Made by a program: the position numbers and the translations under genes. A stretch of DNA of 54,903 nt from Chroococcus sp. CMT-3BRIN-NPC107. GTDB lineage: Bacteria > Cyanobacteriota > Cyanobacteriia > Cyanobacteriales > Chroococcidiopsidaceae. Each line of letters begins with the position of its first letter. Position 1 is the stretch's first letter. Positions 1 to 9,332 of this stretch are shown piece after piece. The stretch covers positions 1 to 54,903 of the forward strand of contig JAHHGY010000018.1 in NCBI GenBank assembly GCA_019359635.1, written 5' to 3'. The notes under the pieces were generated by a model. That model saw only the letters and a list, made by a program, of their open reading frames with translations, made no database searches and was not told the origin of the DNA.

Positions 1-2
1 TT

Positions 3-98
3 CTAGAACACTCTGTTGACACTCAGACAGAAGAATGGGTTGAGGTTTTGGAGTTGGCAACTTCTATACTTGAGAGCTACTCTCCCATTTTAGACTGA
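3..98 (+). CDS. 3' end of an unidentified protein (partial)
   Basis: An open frame enters from the left window edge and stops at TGA 96-98, giving a 31-residue acidic tail that ends in ESYSPILD. It resembles no family I recognise, and nothing catalytic is visible. Because it has no start in the window, it could also be chance open frame. The following intergenic stretch and the next gene are on the same strand. Confidence 0.4.
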   Translation, partial: LEHSVDTQTEEWVEVLELATSILESYSPILD

Positions 99-442
99 CG
101 GATTACTTTAGCCACGCTGCACTAGTCATTTCTACGCAACAGAAAGAAAAAATGAGAACTGGAGTTACAGTCAGTTTAATTTTGAGCTAACAGGCGTTAA
201 ATTGACTTTAAAAGTAAATTTTGGCACAATTGTCAAAATTCCTACAAACCATTGATGGCAATTGGTTGAGTCAATTTTCTACCTAATGTTGTAGCCACTA
301 TCCGCCAAGATAGGTTAAAGATTGAGATAACTTAATGTAGATAAATATTATCTCCTTAAAAACATCTCCTCTTGACATTAAGAGGGAAATTCTTTAATCC
401 TTGAACTTATTAGCCTCGTTGCTACTTGCTCAAAAAGTTCCC
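99..442. other. Intergenic region upstream of topA
   Basis: About 340 bases with no supportable gene. It is AT-rich. A TTGACA at 372-377 lies close upstream of topA, with a TTTAAT about 15 bases later, so a promoter is possible but not convincing. A small hairpin-like sequence (agata/tatct) lies near 338-353. Nothing else stands out. Confidence 0.4.
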
Positions 443-3067
443 ATGCCAACTCTCGTTATTGTTGAATCTCCTACCAAAGCCCGTACTATTCGTAATTATT
501 TGCCCGCAGGCTACCGCGTGGAAGCTTCGATGGGACACGTCCGCGACTTACCTCAGTCAGCTAGTGATATTCCGGCTCAGGTAAAATCTGAGAAATGGGC
601 AAATTTGGGGGTGAATGTAGAGGCGGATTTTGAACCACTGTATATTGTTCCCAAAGATAAGAAAAAAATTGTTACTCAGCTAAAAGATGCTCTTAAATCC
701 GCCGATGAGTTAATCCTGGCGACCGACGAAGACCGGGAAGGAGAGAGTATAAGTTGGCATTTATTGCAAATATTAAAGCCAAAAGTGCCAATCAAACGGA
801 TGGTATTTCATGAAATCACTTCCGAAGCCATTAAAAAAGCACTCAAAAATTGTCGCAGTATTGACGAGCAAGTAGTCCGCGCTCAAGAAACTAGACGAAT
901 TTTAGATCGTTTAGTCGGGTACACTTTATCGCCTTTACTTTGGAAAAAAATAGCTTGGGGACTCTCGGCCGGACGAGTACAATCGGTAGCAGTGTTACTT
1001 TTAGTCAATCGGGAACGTCAGCGTCGCGCTTTTCGCCAAGGTAGTTATTGGGACTTGAAAGCAACTTTAGAGCAAGAAAAAACCCCTTTTAGCGCCGTAT
1101 TAACCACCCTAGCAGGCACGAAAGTAGCCACAGGCAGCGATTTTGATGAAGCAACCGGAAAAATTATTGCCGGACGCAAGGTAACGCTGCTTAGTGAAGC
1201 AGAGGCGCGAAACTTGCTTAAACGTCTCACGGGGAAGCCTTGGCAAGTAACCGGGTTAGAGGAGCGTCCTGTTACCCGCAAACCTGCGCCGCCCTTTACT
1301 ACTTCTACCCTGCAACAAGAATCTAATCGCAAACTGAAAATGTCGGCACGGGATACAATGCGGACGGCACAAAGTTTGTACGAGCAAGGTTATATTACCT
1401 ATATGCGGACAGATTCGGTGCATTTGTCCGCAGAAGCGATTTTGGCCGCTCGCAACTGTGTAGAAAAACTTTATGGCAAAGAATATCTTAGCCCTACTCC
1501 TCGGCAATATACAACCAAAAGTAAAGGCGCTCAAGAAGCTCACGAAGCCATCCGTCCGGCGGGTAATACTTTTCGCACTCCCCAAGAAACGGGTTTAAGC
1601 GGTCGAGAATTTGCCTTATACGATTTGATTTGGAAGCGGACGGTAGCAAGTCAAATGGCGGACGCTAGACAAACGCAGATATCTGTCCAAACTCAGGTAG
1701 AAGATGCGGGATTTCGTTCTAGTGGCAAACGGATTGATTTTCCTGGATTTCTCCGCGCCTATGTAGAAGGCTCTGATGACCCAAACGCGGCACTGGAAGA
1801 CCAAGAAGTAATTTTACCCGCTTTAAAAGTAGGGGACTTCCCAACTTGTAATAAATTAGAGGCAGTAGGTCACGAAACCCAACCCCCCGCTCGTTATACC
1901 GAAGCTTCTTTAGTCAAAATGCTCGAAAGTGAAGGTATTGGCAGACCTAGTACCTACGCAAGTATTATTGGCACGATTATCGACCGGGGCTACGCGCAGT
2001 TAACGAACAATGCTTTGATTCCAACTTTTACGGCTTTTGCTGTCACTGCTTTATTAGAAGAACACTTTCCCGATTTGGTAAATACTAGCTTTACTTCCAA
2101 AATGGAGCAAACTTTAGATGATATTGCCACGGGGGAAGTTCAATGGTTGCCTTACCTGCGACAATTTTATTCGGGAGATAAAGGGCTAGAAACTTTAGTC
2201 AAAGAAAGAGAAAGCCAAATTGACCGAACTAAAGCGACAACAATACAACTAGACGATTTGGAGGTCAAAGTTCGTATTGGTAAGTTTGGACCTTACGTAG
2301 AATCAAACAACGGTAATGGAACGGTTACAGCTTCAATTCCGCCAAATTTGACTCCCGCAGATATAAGTTCCGAACAAGTCGAAGCACTGTTGCAAGGCCC
2401 AAATAAAGTAGGCGAACATCCCGATACCGGAGAAACAATTTATCTCAAAATTGGCAGCAATGGTTATTATTTGCAGCTAGGCGAACCCTCGGAGCAAAAT
2501 AAAAAGCCTAAGACTGCTTCCTTGCCTACAGGTATTAGTCCTGACAAAGTGACTTTGGAAATGGCTGTTAATCAATTGTCTTTACCCCGAACTTTGGGGG
2601 TACATCCGGCTACCAATGGCAAAATTCAAGCAGGACTGGGCAAGTTTGGACCGTTCATCGTCCACAATCAAAGCAAGGATGAGAAAGACTATCGCAGTCT
2701 TAAAGGCTCCGATGATGTATTTACAATTACTTTAGAACGGGCTTTAGAGATTTTGGCAGAACCGAAAAAAACCGGACGCAGCAAGTCTAAGCAAGCTTTA
2801 AAAGAATTGGGTTCTCATCCGGCAGACAACGAACCCGTTAATATTTATGATGGTCCCTATGGTGCTTATATCAAGCACGGTAAAACTAATGTAGGTTTAG
2901 CGGAGGGTCAAACGGTAGAGACAATGACGTTGGCTAAAGCTTTGGAACTATTAGCGACTAAAAAGCCTGCTAGCAGTGCCAAACGCACAACAAAAGCAAA
3001 TACTACTACAAAAAAAACTCCAACTTCGTCGTCCAAATCTAGAGCAAAATCAAGCTCAAAATCGTAA
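443..3067 (+). CDS. topA: DNA topoisomerase I (type IA)
   Basis: Relaxes negatively supercoiled DNA through a transient 5'-phosphotyrosine link. The N-terminal TOPRIM domain begins LVIVESPTKA and carries the acidic DEDREGE motif (D95, D97, E99). The catalytic tyrosine is in ITYMRTDS, at about Y320. The C-terminal third has several copies of the topoisomerase repeat (GKFGPYVE, GSNGYYLQ, GKFGPFIV, GPYGAYIK) in place of the cysteine zinc fingers of E. coli TopA, then a Lys/Ser/Thr-rich basic tail. It is 874 residues, normal for cyanobacteria. I chose ATG 443 because MPTLVIVESPTKA is the family N-terminus; a TTG at 401 would add 14 atypical residues. It stands alone and is followed by a strong terminator. 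Confidence 0.97.
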   Translation: MPTLVIVESPTKARTIRNYLPAGYRVEASMGHVRDLPQSASDIPAQVKSEKWANLGVNVEADFEPLYIVPKDKKKIVTQLKDALKSADELILATDEDREGESISWHLLQILKPKVPIKRMVFHEITSEAIKKALKNCRSIDEQVVRAQETRRILDRLVGYTLSPLLWKKIAWGLSAGRVQSVAVLLLVNRERQRRAFRQGSYWDLKATLEQEKTPFSAVLTTLAGTKVATGSDFDEATGKIIAGRKVTLLSEAEARNLLKRLTGKPWQVTGLEERPVTRKPAPPFTTSTLQQESNRKLKMSARDTMRTAQSLYEQGYITYMRTDSVHLSAEAILAARNCVEKLYGKEYLSPTPRQYTTKSKGAQEAHEAIRPAGNTFRTPQETGLSGREFALYDLIWKRTVASQMADARQTQISVQTQVEDAGFRSSGKRIDFPGFLRAYVEGSDDPNAALEDQEVILPALKVGDFPTCNKLEAVGHETQPPARYTEASLVKMLESEGIGRPSTYASIIGTIIDRGYAQLTNNALIPTFTAFAVTALLEEHFPDLVNTSFTSKMEQTLDDIATGEVQWLPYLRQFYSGDKGLETLVKERESQIDRTKATTIQLDDLEVKVRIGKFGPYVESNNGNGTVTASIPPNLTPADISSEQVEALLQGPNKVGEHPDTGETIYLKIGSNGYYLQLGEPSEQNKKPKTASLPTGISPDKVTLEMAVNQLSLPRTLGVHPATNGKIQAGLGKFGPFIVHNQSKDEKDYRSLKGSDDVFTITLERALEILAEPKKTGRSKSKQALKELGSHPADNEPVNIYDGPYGAYIKHGKTNVGLAEGQTVETMTLAKALELLATKKPASSAKRTTKANTTTKKTPTSSSKSRAKSSSKS

Positions 3068-3087
3068 TATAAACGATCGCACCAGGG

Positions 3088-3127
3088 AAAAAATCCATTC
3101 AGTGCGATCGCACTGAATGGATTTTTT
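3088..3127 (+). terminator. Rho-independent terminator after topA
   Basis: A perfect 40-base inverted repeat whose centre is a HIP1 octamer (GCGATCGC, 3104-3111). The arms start with an A-run and end in a T-run, so it could work in both directions. It begins 20 bases after the topA stop, so topA is its natural target. Confidence 0.85.
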
Positions 3128-3159
3128 TAAATAAATAGACCCTAGCTAAACACGCAACA

Positions 3160-3990
3160 ATGACAAGTTATAACGCCCAGAAAAGTCGGCAATGGTGGGC
3201 GCAACGATGGTTAGATTTATTAGACTCCTACCGCTTCAAAAAGCGCCTAGAAAGGGCAAGAACCTACGCCCGACAGGGGAATGTCCTCAGCATTAAGTTT
3301 CAAGGCGCTAAAGTGTCCGCCAGCGTTCAAGGTACAGAAGTAGAACCTTATCAAGTTTCTTTGTCTCTGGAGTCTTTTACTGAAGAACAGTGGGGTTTTG
3401 CGATTGAAACAATGTCCCACCGGGCATTTTTTGCGGCAAAATTATTAGCTGGGGAAATGCCGCAAAATATTGAAGAAGTATTTACAGCTAATGGCGTGTC
3501 GCTATTTCCCTTTAGTTTGAGCGATATTCGCAGTCAGTGTTCTTGTCCCGACAAAGCCAACCCCTGCAAGCATATAGGGGCAGTATATTATCAATTAGGC
3601 GATCGCTTTAGCGAAGATCCTTTTGTGTTATTTCAACTGCGCGGTAGTTCTAAAGACCAAATTATCGCCGCTTTACGCCAGCTACGCAGTCCTAAAAATA
3701 TTGAGGAAACTACAGAACTAGAAACTGTTGCCGCACCAGTGGTTTCTAATCGCCCAGATATTGCCCAGTTTTGGCGCTACGATCGCCCATTAGATCCTAG
3801 TTTAGTTGTCATTGCGCCCCCGGTGAGCAGCGAATCAATCATAGATATTTTAGGACCCATACCACTATCGATTGATGGTACGGGCAATTCTAATTTTGAT
3901 GCTACCGTTTCTGAGGCGGCGATCGCGTATTTAAGTAATGCCTACGGACAAGTTAGCCAAAAAGCCGCAATTTCGGCCATGAATCTATAA
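3160..3990 (+). CDS. SWIM zinc-finger protein
   Basis: A 276-residue soluble protein with a SWIM zinc finger: C127-x-C129-P-D, then C136-K-H138. SWIM fingers bind zinc and are thought to mediate DNA or protein contacts, and in bacteria they often occur near SNF2-type helicases; none is visible here. The N-terminus is basic and Trp-rich (QWWAQRWLDLL), and the C-terminal 80 residues are acidic and family-specific. ATG 3160 is the first start after the topA terminator. The next gene on the same strand is a VWA-domain protein about 120 bases downstream. Its cellular role is not known. Confidence 0.85.
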   Translation: MTSYNAQKSRQWWAQRWLDLLDSYRFKKRLERARTYARQGNVLSIKFQGAKVSASVQGTEVEPYQVSLSLESFTEEQWGFAIETMSHRAFFAAKLLAGEMPQNIEEVFTANGVSLFPFSLSDIRSQCSCPDKANPCKHIGAVYYQLGDRFSEDPFVLFQLRGSSKDQIIAALRQLRSPKNIEETTELETVAAPVVSNRPDIAQFWRYDRPLDPSLVVIAPPVSSESIIDILGPIPLSIDGTGNSNFDATVSEAAIAYLSNAYGQVSQKAAISAMNL

Positions 3991-4113
3991 TCGCTGCTTC
4001 TATTTGCAACAATTTATTCGCCAACGATCTACATTATTTCTACAATAAAATAGATGCTAGGCTTCTACACAGCCAGTTAAACTAGGAATTCTAGTCCTAT
4101 AATTGCTCTTACC

Positions 4114-4788
4114 ATGCCTGATTTTTTAAGACTTGAGGATGCTGTTGAATTTGCTGAAAACCCAGAACCGCGCTGTCCTTGCGTGCTATTGCTCGACATT
4201 TCTGGTTCCATGCAAGGGGAGGCGATTAACGCCTTAAATGAAGGGTTGAAAACTTTTAAAGAGGAATTAAACCGCGATAATTTGGCTAAAAAGCGAGTTG
4301 AAGTCGCGATTCTCACCTTTAACAGCGATGTCAATGTAGTCCAAGACTTTATTACCGCCGATCAATTTGAACCACCAACACTACAGGCTCAAGGTTTGAC
4401 AGTAATGGGTTCGGCAATTCATAAAGGACTAGATATGGTGTCTAGCCGCAAAGCGCAATATAGTGCTAGTGGAGTTGCTTACTATCGTCCTTGGATATTT
4501 TTAATTACTGATGGCGAACCCCAAGGCGAACCTGATAGCTTAATAGAACAAGCCGCCCAACGCATCAAAGAAGATGAAGCTAATAAGCGCGTAGCTTTCT
4601 TTGCTGTAGGTGTAGAAGGGGCAAATATGACTCGGCTTGCTCAAATTGTTGCCCGTAGTCCTTTGAAGTTAGTGGGTTTAAACTTTCAAGAAATGTTTAT
4701 CTGGCTGTCTGCAAGTATGCAGCGCGTATCGCAGTCTAGAATGGACGAGCAAATACCTTTACCTCCTCCTGGTTGGGGTGTGATTTAA
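4114..4788 (+). CDS. VWA-domain protein (TerY-like)
   Basis: A 224-residue single von Willebrand factor A domain. The metal-binding MIDAS motif DISGS is at residues 28-32, and the later elements are LTVMGSAIHKGL and the acidic LITDGEPQGE loop. There is no signal peptide or membrane segment, so it is cytosolic. It resembles the TerY group often found with tellurite-resistance or stress kinase/phosphatase clusters, but no ter genes are present. VWA proteins usually act as metal-dependent protein-binding scaffolds. It follows the SWIM gene on the same strand and converges on mlaD. The start at ATG 4114 suits the domain. Confidence 0.87.
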   Translation: MPDFLRLEDAVEFAENPEPRCPCVLLLDISGSMQGEAINALNEGLKTFKEELNRDNLAKKRVEVAILTFNSDVNVVQDFITADQFEPPTLQAQGLTVMGSAIHKGLDMVSSRKAQYSASGVAYYRPWIFLITDGEPQGEPDSLIEQAAQRIKEDEANKRVAFFAVGVEGANMTRLAQIVARSPLKLVGLNFQEMFIWLSASMQRVSQSRMDEQIPLPPPGWGVI

Positions 4789-4864
4789 GCTGGCTCTAAG
4801 TTAAAGCTTGATTTTCTAATTTTTTGCCCCGCAGAGGCTGTTGATATGGGCAGAGGAACAATTT

Positions 4865-6199
4865 TTATTTGGCCTCCTTTCTGCCTTCCTCTGTAGTGGG
4901 TAAAATTGGTTTTAAAGTTTTTTGAGCTAAAGAAAACTCTGCATTATCAAAATTTGGCATGATGGAAATTGGAGAACCATTAGCAGTCATATTTAGGGTT
5001 TCTTCTGCTGTTGGCGCTAAACTTTCAGCTACCTGTACTTGTTGTTCTAACTGTTGGGTAGAAGAAACCAAACCACTCAAACCATCAACTATTTGGCGGA
5101 CATTTTGCCGAAACTCAGGATCTCCGGTTAGTTCGTCCAAATCTGAGGTGATTTTTTGAGCATTGGCAAAAGTTACCCGTGCAGAGTCTAAAGTTTGTTG
5201 CAATACCAATATATTATTAGGATCGTTTAAGGCATTAGAGGCATTGCGTAAGTTCGCCGAGGCTTCCGCAGCGTTGGTAGATAGGGTTTCTAAGTTTTGA
5301 ATTAATTGCCCTTGGTTAACGCGATTAATTGTCGGAGATAGCTCGGTAAATGTTCCTTGCAACTGCTCGCTAATTTGATTGAGGTTATTTAGGGTAGTAA
5401 CTAAAGTAGATCGATTTGTCGTCACTAAACTATCGACATTATTTACTAATCGATTGACATTAGCGGTTGTAGAATTCAATTGGTCGGCAGTAGAGCCAAA
5501 CTGAGTGATGGTTTTGCTAGTAGAAGCGCTAATTTCATTGGCTGCTTGTTGTACGGAAGTTGCCGCCCCAGAGAAAGTTCCTAGTTGCTGGCGAGTAGAT
5601 TTTGATAAAACTTCAAGTTCGCGGGTAAGCTCGGTTACTCCCGCCGCCGCCGCCGCCGCATTATTTACGGCGGTGTTTAAGTTAGCGTATAGTTTGGGAT
5701 TGCCGTAGATAGTAGCAAAATTGGTAGAAGAACGAATTAGCGCATCTAGACTAATGCCAATTTGACCTTGAAGCCGAGAACCGTCACAAACAATTAAATT
5801 GCGATCGCAATTTTCATCTAAGGGTTTAGCAACAACCAACTGCGGGGATAGTCCGCCAACGGGTGTAATATCGATACTGACTTCGCTAATCAAACCCGAT
5901 TGATTAGCTTCAATTACCGCATTGCGGGGAATTATTACATCGGCAGGACTAATCTCAATCTCAACTTCTACGCTGTTTGCTCCTGGTTTAATTGCTACCA
6001 CACTACCGATACTTACCCCGCGATAGCGCACGGCGGCTCCGTCTTGAATCCCACCAACATTGGTAAAAGAAACGATGGCTTTGTAGCTGCGTTGATTAAA
6101 TTGCACTCCTCTTAGCCAGAGAACAAATCCGCCCAGTAGTCCTATTCCTAGGAGGATTAATAAACCAACAGAGCCTTCTCGAACAGTGCGACTTCGCAT
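4865..6199 (-). CDS. mlaD: MlaD/Mce-family lipid-transport protein (Ycf22-like)
   Basis: The substrate-binding membrane protein of an Mla/TGD-type phospholipid ABC transporter. An N-terminal membrane segment (about residues 9-30, VGLLILLGIGLLGGFVLWL) is followed by the MCE domain (VSFTNVGGIQDGAAVRYRGV to about residue 115), and then a long coiled-coil-like region rich in Asn, Thr and Gln. A GCC repeat encodes a run of six Ala near residue 184. Length (444) is normal for the cyanobacterial Ycf22/sll0751 type. It lies 51 bases downstream of the ATPase gene on the same strand, so the two are probably co-transcribed. The MlaE-type permease is not in the window. Confidence 0.92.
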   Translation of the reverse strand: MRSRTVREGSVGLLILLGIGLLGGFVLWLRGVQFNQRSYKAIVSFTNVGGIQDGAAVRYRGVSIGSVVAIKPGANSVEVEIEISPADVIIPRNAVIEANQSGLISEVSIDITPVGGLSPQLVVAKPLDENCDRNLIVCDGSRLQGQIGISLDALIRSSTNFATIYGNPKLYANLNTAVNNAAAAAAGVTELTRELEVLSKSTRQQLGTFSGAATSVQQAANEISASTSKTITQFGSTADQLNSTTANVNRLVNNVDSLVTTNRSTLVTTLNNLNQISEQLQGTFTELSPTINRVNQGQLIQNLETLSTNAAEASANLRNASNALNDPNNILVLQQTLDSARVTFANAQKITSDLDELTGDPEFRQNVRQIVDGLSGLVSSTQQLEQQVQVAESLAPTAEETLNMTANGSPISIMPNFDNAEFSLAQKTLKPILPTTEEGRKEAK

Positions 6200-6250
6200 T
6201 AAACTATTCTCCTACCTATGAAAAGCCATGAAGGGGCAAACGCTTCTACT

Positions 6251-7072
6251 TTAACCAATTATATGAATTGGACCCTCGACACTACCGCTAAAAAATTGTC
6301 TAATTAACGGATTATCAGTAGTTTGAGTGTCGTTTACGGTTCCCTCCCATTGCACTTTACCTTGATATAGAAAAATTAAGCGATCGGCGGTGCGGCGAAT
6401 TGTACTATCTTGGTGAGTAACGATCGCATAAGTGCTACAAACTCCTTGAGTGCATTGAAACTGACGAATCATATCTTCAATTACGGTAGAGGCAATCGGA
6501 TCTAGTCCGGCGGTAGGTTCGTCGTATAGCAAAACTTCTGAAGCATTTTTGGGGTTATTGGGGTTTGCCATAATTGCTCGCGCAAAACTGACCCGCTTAC
6601 GCATTCCTCCCGATAATTCGGCAGGATAGCGGCTTCCAGTGTTTCCTAAACCTACCATTTCTAGTTTTTGCTGTACCAGTTCTCTAATATCAGACCTCTT
6701 AAGCTGGGAATGTTGTAAGAGCGCAAATCCTACATTTTCTTCTACGGTGAGCGAGTCAAACAAAGCGGCTTGTTGAAATACCATGCCAATACCAATAGGA
6801 TCGTTACCATCTTCAATCAGTCCCGATCTTAAGTTTCCTTCTATATAGATTTCTCCAGCATCTGGCGCTAGTAAGCCTGCAATAATTCGTAGAATCGTCG
6901 ATTTACCCGTACCTGAAGGTCCAATAATTGCTAAGGCTTCTCCTCGGTAAATTTTTAGATCCACATTGTCTAAAATTACACTTTTACCAAACTTTTTACT
7001 GATACCTTTTAATTCAATGATTGGTTCTTTTGTGACTGATGAGGGAGTTTTCGTCGCATTTAAGTAGTGCAT
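6251..7072 (-). CDS. mlaF: ABC transporter ATPase, MlaF-like
   Basis: The ATP-hydrolysing subunit that should energise the MlaD-linked lipid transporter. Walker A is GPSGTGKST, the Q-loop region is VFQQAALFDSLTVEENV, the signature is LSGGMRKRVSFARAI, and Walker B is LLYDEPTAGLDP, followed by the H-loop IVTHQD. The order mlaF then mlaD on the minus strand suggests an operon. I placed the start at ATG 7072 (273 residues). A TTG at 7114 would add 14 residues, and neither start has a good ribosome-binding site. The ATPase could serve another importer in principle, but linkage to mlaD makes the Mla role likely. Confidence 0.9.
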   Translation of the reverse strand: MHYLNATKTPSSVTKEPIIELKGISKKFGKSVILDNVDLKIYRGEALAIIGPSGTGKSTILRIIAGLLAPDAGEIYIEGNLRSGLIEDGNDPIGIGMVFQQAALFDSLTVEENVGFALLQHSQLKRSDIRELVQQKLEMVGLGNTGSRYPAELSGGMRKRVSFARAIMANPNNPKNASEVLLYDEPTAGLDPIASTVIEDMIRQFQCTQGVCSTYAIVTHQDSTIRRTADRLIFLYQGKVQWEGTVNDTQTTDNPLIRQFFSGSVEGPIHIIG

Positions 7073-7761
7073 TTTACTTTTGTACTTGCTACTGACAATT
7101 TTGGCGCAAAGCAAAATGAATTATCAACTTTTTCTTACATTTAGTTGGGACTTTTGGGTTTCTAAAATTGATAGTGGGCGATCGCACCCTCGCTAAGTCG
7201 ATACCAATATTTTTATATTGTTAGCAATTGAAAACATTGCTAGTGAAATCTTTATCAAAGGCAATTTTTACTACAGAAACTTATTTCCTCTCTCTAAAGG
7301 CTAAGTGTTGAGATAAGAATTTCTTATATAAGAATAAATAGTTTAACTAGCCAAAAAATAACTTTTGGTAAGCAAATGTTGACATAAAGATTTTAACTTT
7401 TACCAAACTTGCTGTATGCTCAATTTTCTTAATTTAGCTGCTTTAGTAGTAACTTAAGTAACTTATAACTAGGTATTTTAAAAAATTAGCAACATTTTTA
7501 TCCAGTAGCGAACAACTTTTTTAAGTTGTTCGCAAAAGTATTTTTGAATAGTTAAGTAAATTGTTACAAAACTAATAATTGATAAAAACAAAATTGTTAT
7601 AACAACTACAAAATGTCGTTATTTATAACTATATTGTCTAAAAAGCTTGCAAGCCTAACCTTGGTAATAGCAGCAGACGTGCAGCTATCAAAAATTAATT
7701 GATTGCCTTCTGGCGATCGCCCTAGGGCAGCTTCTTTTAGGGAAATATTTTAGGAGTAGGG
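7073..7761. other. Long AT-rich intergenic region between mlaF and the oxidase
   Basis: About 690 bases between divergent genes with no supportable ORF. Visible structures are an inverted pair TTTGGTAA/TTACCAAA (about 7364-7371 and 7400-7407) that brackets a TTGACA at 7379-7384, and a strong hairpin at 7508-7533. It probably holds both divergent promoters, but I cannot place a -10/-35 pair confidently. Confidence 0.5.
7508..7533. repeat. Perfect 11-bp inverted repeat
   Basis: The arms GCGAACAACTT and AAGTTGTTCGC are separated by TTTT. There is no T-run directly after it on either strand, so it does not look like a standard terminator. It lies about 230 bases upstream of the oxidase gene and could be an operator or a leader hairpin. 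Confidence 0.5.
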
Positions 7762-9312
7762 ATGAGGAGAAGAGACTTCATAACCACAGTCGCCGCGTCT
7801 GCTGGTTCAGCTTATGCTGCAATGAAAGCGTTGGATTTGCTAGAGCAACCCGCCACAGCCCAATCACAGCGCCCATTTCAGCTACAGCGCCGAGGAGGAC
7901 GCAAGAAAGTTGTTATTTTGGGTGCAGGTCTTGCAGGCATGACCTCTGCTTATGAATTAGGGAAAATTGGTTACGACTGTATAATTTTGGAAGCACGTGA
8001 TCGCGCTGGGGGTAGATGTTGGACTTTACGGGGTGGCGACAAGTTTACAGATATTGACGGACAGACAGAAACCGTAGGATTTGACCAAGGATTATATTTT
8101 AATCCAGGCCCTGCCCGCATTCCTCAGCACCACGTAACTTTAGATTATTGCAAAGAGCTTGGTGTGGAGCTAGAAGTTTTTACCAACCTCAATCGCCAAC
8201 AATATTACTACAACGAGAATGTAGGCGCTTTATCAAGTAAAAAAATTCGGGCGCGAGAAGCAATAACTGATATGCGCGGTTACATATCAGAACTCTTGGC
8301 TAAAGCCGTCAATCAAGATGCTCTCAACGCTGAATTATCTGGTACAGATAAAGAAAAACTCGTCGAGTTTCTCCGCACCTATGGCGGTCTTAACCCAGAC
8401 TTATTTTATACGGGGTCAAGCCGACGGGGTTATGCCGTACCCCAAGGCGCAGCCGATAGTCCAGGAACTGTTGCCGATCCTTACGATCTTAGTGCCTTAA
8501 TTGAGCTAGGATTTGCTGGCTACGAGGCTTCAGAGTGGGGTTACGACCAGCAAATGACCATGCTTCAACCCGTAGGTGGTATGGATCGAATTGCTAAAGC
8601 TATGGAAAGTAAAGTTAACCAATTGATTACTTTTAGCGCCGAAGTTACAGAAATTCGCAAAACCCCTAATGGCGTTCGGATTGTCTACGTAGATAAGAGA
8701 AATGGTCAAAGACAACAAGTATTGGGCGAATACTGCATTTGCACGATTCCTTTATCAGTATTGAGAACTATTTCCTCTGATTTTGCCCCCGATATGCAGG
8801 CAGCAATTTCTAGCGTTGATTACGCAATTACTGGTAAGAGTGGATTGCAGTTCAATCGCCGCTTTTGGGAGGATGATGAAGATATCTTTGGTGGCATCAC
8901 AAGTACAAATCAGCCAATTACTCAAGTTTGGTATCCATCCTCTGGTTACTTGTCAAGCAAAGGCGTGATGTTGGGTTATTACAACTTTGGCACTAACGCC
9001 TCTAATGTTGGCAATTTGCCCTCCGCCGAACGCCTAACTTTAGCTTTAGATCAAGGTAGTAAAATTCATCCCCAATACCGGAGTCATTTTGAGAATGGGG
9101 TTTCTCTATTTTGGCCAAAAATTCCCTACAGCCTAGGTGGTTGGGCATCTTATACCACAACTGTTAGAGAACAGTATTATCCGAGGCTAAACGAACCTGA
9201 TGGCAATATTTATCTAGCAGGGGAACATCTTAGCTATCTTACCGGATGGATGGCTGGCGCTTTTGAGTCGGCAAGACTCGTAACTTCAAAAATTAATGCT
9301 TTATCAGCTTGA
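7762..9312 (+). CDS. Exported flavin amine oxidase / L-amino-acid oxidase
   Basis: An FAD-dependent oxidase of the monoamine oxidase/L-amino-acid oxidase family, predicted to turn an amine or amino acid into an imine plus H2O2. The N-terminus is a twin-arginine signal (MRRRDFI, then a hydrophobic Ala-rich stretch to about residue 35), so it is folded with its FAD before export. The FAD-binding motif is G54-A-G-L-A-G59, followed by ILEARDRAGGR. The C-terminal FAD motif is GNIYLAGEHLSYLTGWMAGA. The length of 516 suits the family. AGGAG lies just before ATG 7762. A RidA-like exported protein follows after 20 bases, which fits an imine-producing enzyme. The substrate cannot be read from sequence; cyanobacterial relatives oxidise basic L-amino acids. 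Confidence 0.9.
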   Translation: MRRRDFITTVAASAGSAYAAMKALDLLEQPATAQSQRPFQLQRRGGRKKVVILGAGLAGMTSAYELGKIGYDCIILEARDRAGGRCWTLRGGDKFTDIDGQTETVGFDQGLYFNPGPARIPQHHVTLDYCKELGVELEVFTNLNRQQYYYNENVGALSSKKIRAREAITDMRGYISELLAKAVNQDALNAELSGTDKEKLVEFLRTYGGLNPDLFYTGSSRRGYAVPQGAADSPGTVADPYDLSALIELGFAGYEASEWGYDQQMTMLQPVGGMDRIAKAMESKVNQLITFSAEVTEIRKTPNGVRIVYVDKRNGQRQQVLGEYCICTIPLSVLRTISSDFAPDMQAAISSVDYAITGKSGLQFNRRFWEDDEDIFGGITSTNQPITQVWYPSSGYLSSKGVMLGYYNFGTNASNVGNLPSAERLTLALDQGSKIHPQYRSHFENGVSLFWPKIPYSLGGWASYTTTVREQYYPRLNEPDGNIYLAGEHLSYLTGWMAGAFESARLVTSKINALSA

Positions 9313-9332
9313 AAAATTACCTAGAGGAAGCA

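Noticed and set aside
1045..1804. Minus-strand ORFs inside topA
   Set aside because: They are shadows of a clear topA frame with no independent support.
7613..7702. 29-residue ORF in the long intergenic region
   Set aside because: It is short, has no clear ribosome-binding site and no recognisable sequence.
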